Shown here: positions 62,824 to 64,000 of the stretch, in pieces
How positions within the stretch are numbered: position 1 is the stretch's first letter
Layout of the letters: every line of letters begins with the position of its first letter
Assembly: GCF_900116495.1 (NCBI RefSeq)
Contig: NZ_FPAY01000007.1
Span: forward strand, 124,001-188,000
Direction: 5' to 3'
Length of the DNA stretch: 64,000 nucleotides
Source of the DNA: Arthrobacter sp. ov118
GTDB taxonomy: Bacteria; Actinomycetota; Actinomycetes; Actinomycetales; Micrococcaceae
The notes under the pieces: model-generated
What the model was told of the DNA's origin: nothing
Databases searched by the model: none
What the model saw: only the letters and a program-made list of their open reading frames with translations
Translations under genes and position numbers: made by a program

Positions 62824-63852
62824 CTAGTCGACGTCGCTCAGGCTCTTGCGGGCGTCTTCCTCCAGCCGGGCATCCAGCTTGGATTTCGACGCCTTGGAGC
62901 TGATCAGGCTGGCGATCACGGCGATGATGATGGTGCCCATGATCACGGCGAGGGAGACGAAGGTCGGGATCTCCGGTGCCCATTCAATGTGCTGGCCGCC
63001 ATTGATGAAGGGCAGTTCGTTGACGTGCATGGCGTGCAGGACCAGCTTTACGCCGATGAACGCCAGGATCACGGACAGGGCGTGCTTAAGGTAGATCAGC
63101 CGGTTCATGAGCCCGCCCAGCAGGAAGTAGAGCTGGCGCAGCCCCATGAGGGCGAAAATGTTGGCGGTGAACACGATGAAGGCGCTCTGGGTAAGGCCGA
63201 AGATGGCCGGGATGGAGTCGACGGCGAACAGCAGGTCCGTCATGCCGATGGTGACGAAGACGATCAGCATGGGGGTGAACACCTTTTTGCCGTCCACCAC
63301 GGTGCGGAGCTTGCCTCCGTCGAACTTCTCGGACATCGGCAGGATCCTGCGGATGCGGGCGATCAGCGGGTTTTCCTTGTCCTCTTCATCCTCGCCCTCG
63401 TCCTGGGCCTGCTTCCACGCGGTCCAGAGCAGGAACGCGCCGAAGATGTAGAAGACCCAGCTGAACTGCTCGATGACGATCGCGCCGAGCATGATGAAGA
63501 TGCCGCGCAGGATGAGGGCAATGATGATGCCCACCATCAGCACTTCCTGCTGGTACTTACGCGGCACCGAGAAGCGGGCCATGATGATGATGAAGACGAA
63601 GAGGTTGTCGATGCTGAGGCTGTATTCCGTCACCCAGCCGGCGATGAACTGGCCGCCAAATTCGGGGCCGGTGAACGCGAACATGGCGCCGGCGAAGACC
63701 AGTGCCAATGCGACATAGAAGGTGACCCACAGCCCGGCTTCCTTCATGGAGGGCTCGTGCGGGCGTTTGAGGACCATCAGCAGGTCTATGGCCAGGATGA
63801 GGCCGAGGGCGACAAAGGAGCCGATCTCGAACCAAAGGGGTAGTTCGGGCAC
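62824..63852 (-). CDS. TerC-family integral membrane protein
   Basis: A 342-residue membrane protein with about nine helices. The two acidic in-membrane motifs are YSLSIDNLFVFIIIMARF and LLFAVDSIPAIFGLTQ, which hold the metal-binding aspartates. A charged cytosolic loop (QDEGEDEEDKENPLIARI) separates the halves. TerC/Alx proteins are linked to tellurite resistance and to Mn2+ export. The GTG start lies just after a probable Mn2+ riboswitch. Confidence 0.9.
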   Translation of the reverse strand: MPELPLWFEIGSFVALGLILAIDLLMVLKRPHEPSMKEAGLWVTFYVALALVFAGAMFAFTGPEFGGQFIAGWVTEYSLSIDNLFVFIIIMARFSVPRKYQQEVLMVGIIIALILRGIFIMLGAIVIEQFSWVFYIFGAFLLWTAWKQAQDEGEDEEDKENPLIARIRRILPMSEKFDGGKLRTVVDGKKVFTPMLIVFVTIGMTDLLFAVDSIPAIFGLTQSAFIVFTANIFALMGLRQLYFLLGGLMNRLIYLKHALSVILAFIGVKLVLHAMHVNELPFINGGQHIEWAPEIPTFVSLAVIMGTIIIAVIASLISSKASKSKLDARLEEDARKSLSDVD

Positions 63853-63874
63853 GGAGAAACCTTTCGTAGGGTAC

Positions 63875-63998
63875 AGCTCAGCGGTGTAAGTCTCTCCGAC
63901 AGCCTGCGCAAGATGTGGCTCGGCTGCCCGCTACGCCCGGCGCGGCATCCGTGCCTCGCGTGTTGACGATCGTAGCGCTTGGGATACTCCCCTACGTC
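63875..63998 (-). ncRNA. Probable yybP-ykoY (manganese) riboswitch leader of the TerC gene
   Basis: Read on the minus strand, GGGGAGTA (63992-63985) is followed about 20 nt later by ATCGTCAACACGCG (63972-63959). Both blocks are hallmarks of the yybP-ykoY family, which binds Mn2+ and often controls TerC/Alx and Mn exporters. The downstream GGAGAGACT (about 63899-63891) could be the second metal-site loop. The outer boundary is approximate, as the window ends close by. Confidence 0.6.
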
Positions 63999-64000
63999 CG

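Overview
The window is a GC-rich, gene-dense chromosomal segment from a high-GC Gram-positive bacterium. Gene families and gene order (rbpA, opcA next to zwf, whiA-yvcK-rapZ-uvrC, a SufR-led suf operon, bioY-M-N) point to Actinobacteria of the Micrococcaceae, most like Arthrobacter or Pseudarthrobacter; the genus is inference. I see no rRNA, tRNA, insertion sequence, prophage or CRISPR array. Almost everything is housekeeping.

Layout. 1-8.6 kb: the end of a TauE/SafE-type permease gene, an ABC ATPase, serB, an SDR, hsp20, fabG, then a DUF3099/SURF1/YbaK run and an ABC-F ATPase. 8.9-11 kb: the biotin ECF transporter bioY-bioM-bioN. 11-13.1 kb: small poorly known genes, a lipoprotein and arfB. 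13.1-13.44 kb: a non-coding tandem repeat array built on GGACATG. 13.4-17.7 kb: a thiolase/acyl-CoA ligase pair, a zinc metallopeptidase and an unknown protein. 17.9-23.2 kb: the suf operon sufR-sufB-sufD-Rieske ferredoxin-sufC-sufT. 23.3-29.2 kb: a two-gene ABC transporter, ctaA (heme A synthase), a membrane protein, an acyltransferase and ctaB (heme O synthase). 29.7-38 kb: tkt-tal-pgi-zwf-opcA-pgl (pentose phosphate pathway and its entry from glucose 6-phosphate). 37.9-42.9 kb, opposite strand: rbpA, secG, tpiA, pgk, gapA and sodA. 43-52.7 kb: whiA-yvcK-rapZ, uvrC, a PlsC-like acyltransferase, a HAD phosphatase and uvrA under a LexA-like box. 52.7-57.8 kb: a GntR regulator with a heterodimeric ABC exporter and a SAM methyltransferase. 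57.9-62.5 kb: a DUF3516 helicase, a GNAT acetyltransferase and an S33 peptidase. 62.45-62.7 kb: a second GGACATGTCC repeat array. 62.8-64 kb: a TerC-family protein with a probable yybP-ykoY (Mn2+) riboswitch.

How the genes fit together. Central carbon flow is concentrated at 29.7-42 kb: glucose 6-phosphate enters through zwf/opcA/pgl or pgi, is rearranged by tkt/tal, and passes through gapA/pgk/tpiA in the facing operon. Genes for maturing an aa3-type cytochrome oxidase (SURF1, ctaA, ctaB) and for Fe-S assembly are interleaved. uvrA and uvrC are both present.

The least explained material is non-coding: two arrays at 13.1 and 62.5 kb that share the 17-mer AGGAATGGACATGTCCC and each directly follow a gene's stop codon, a 19-bp-arm inverted repeat after ctaA, and a 26-bp tandem duplication at 17.74 kb. 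Several first genes also have a -10-like TANNNT exactly 6-7 nt before the start codon, which suggests leaderless transcripts.
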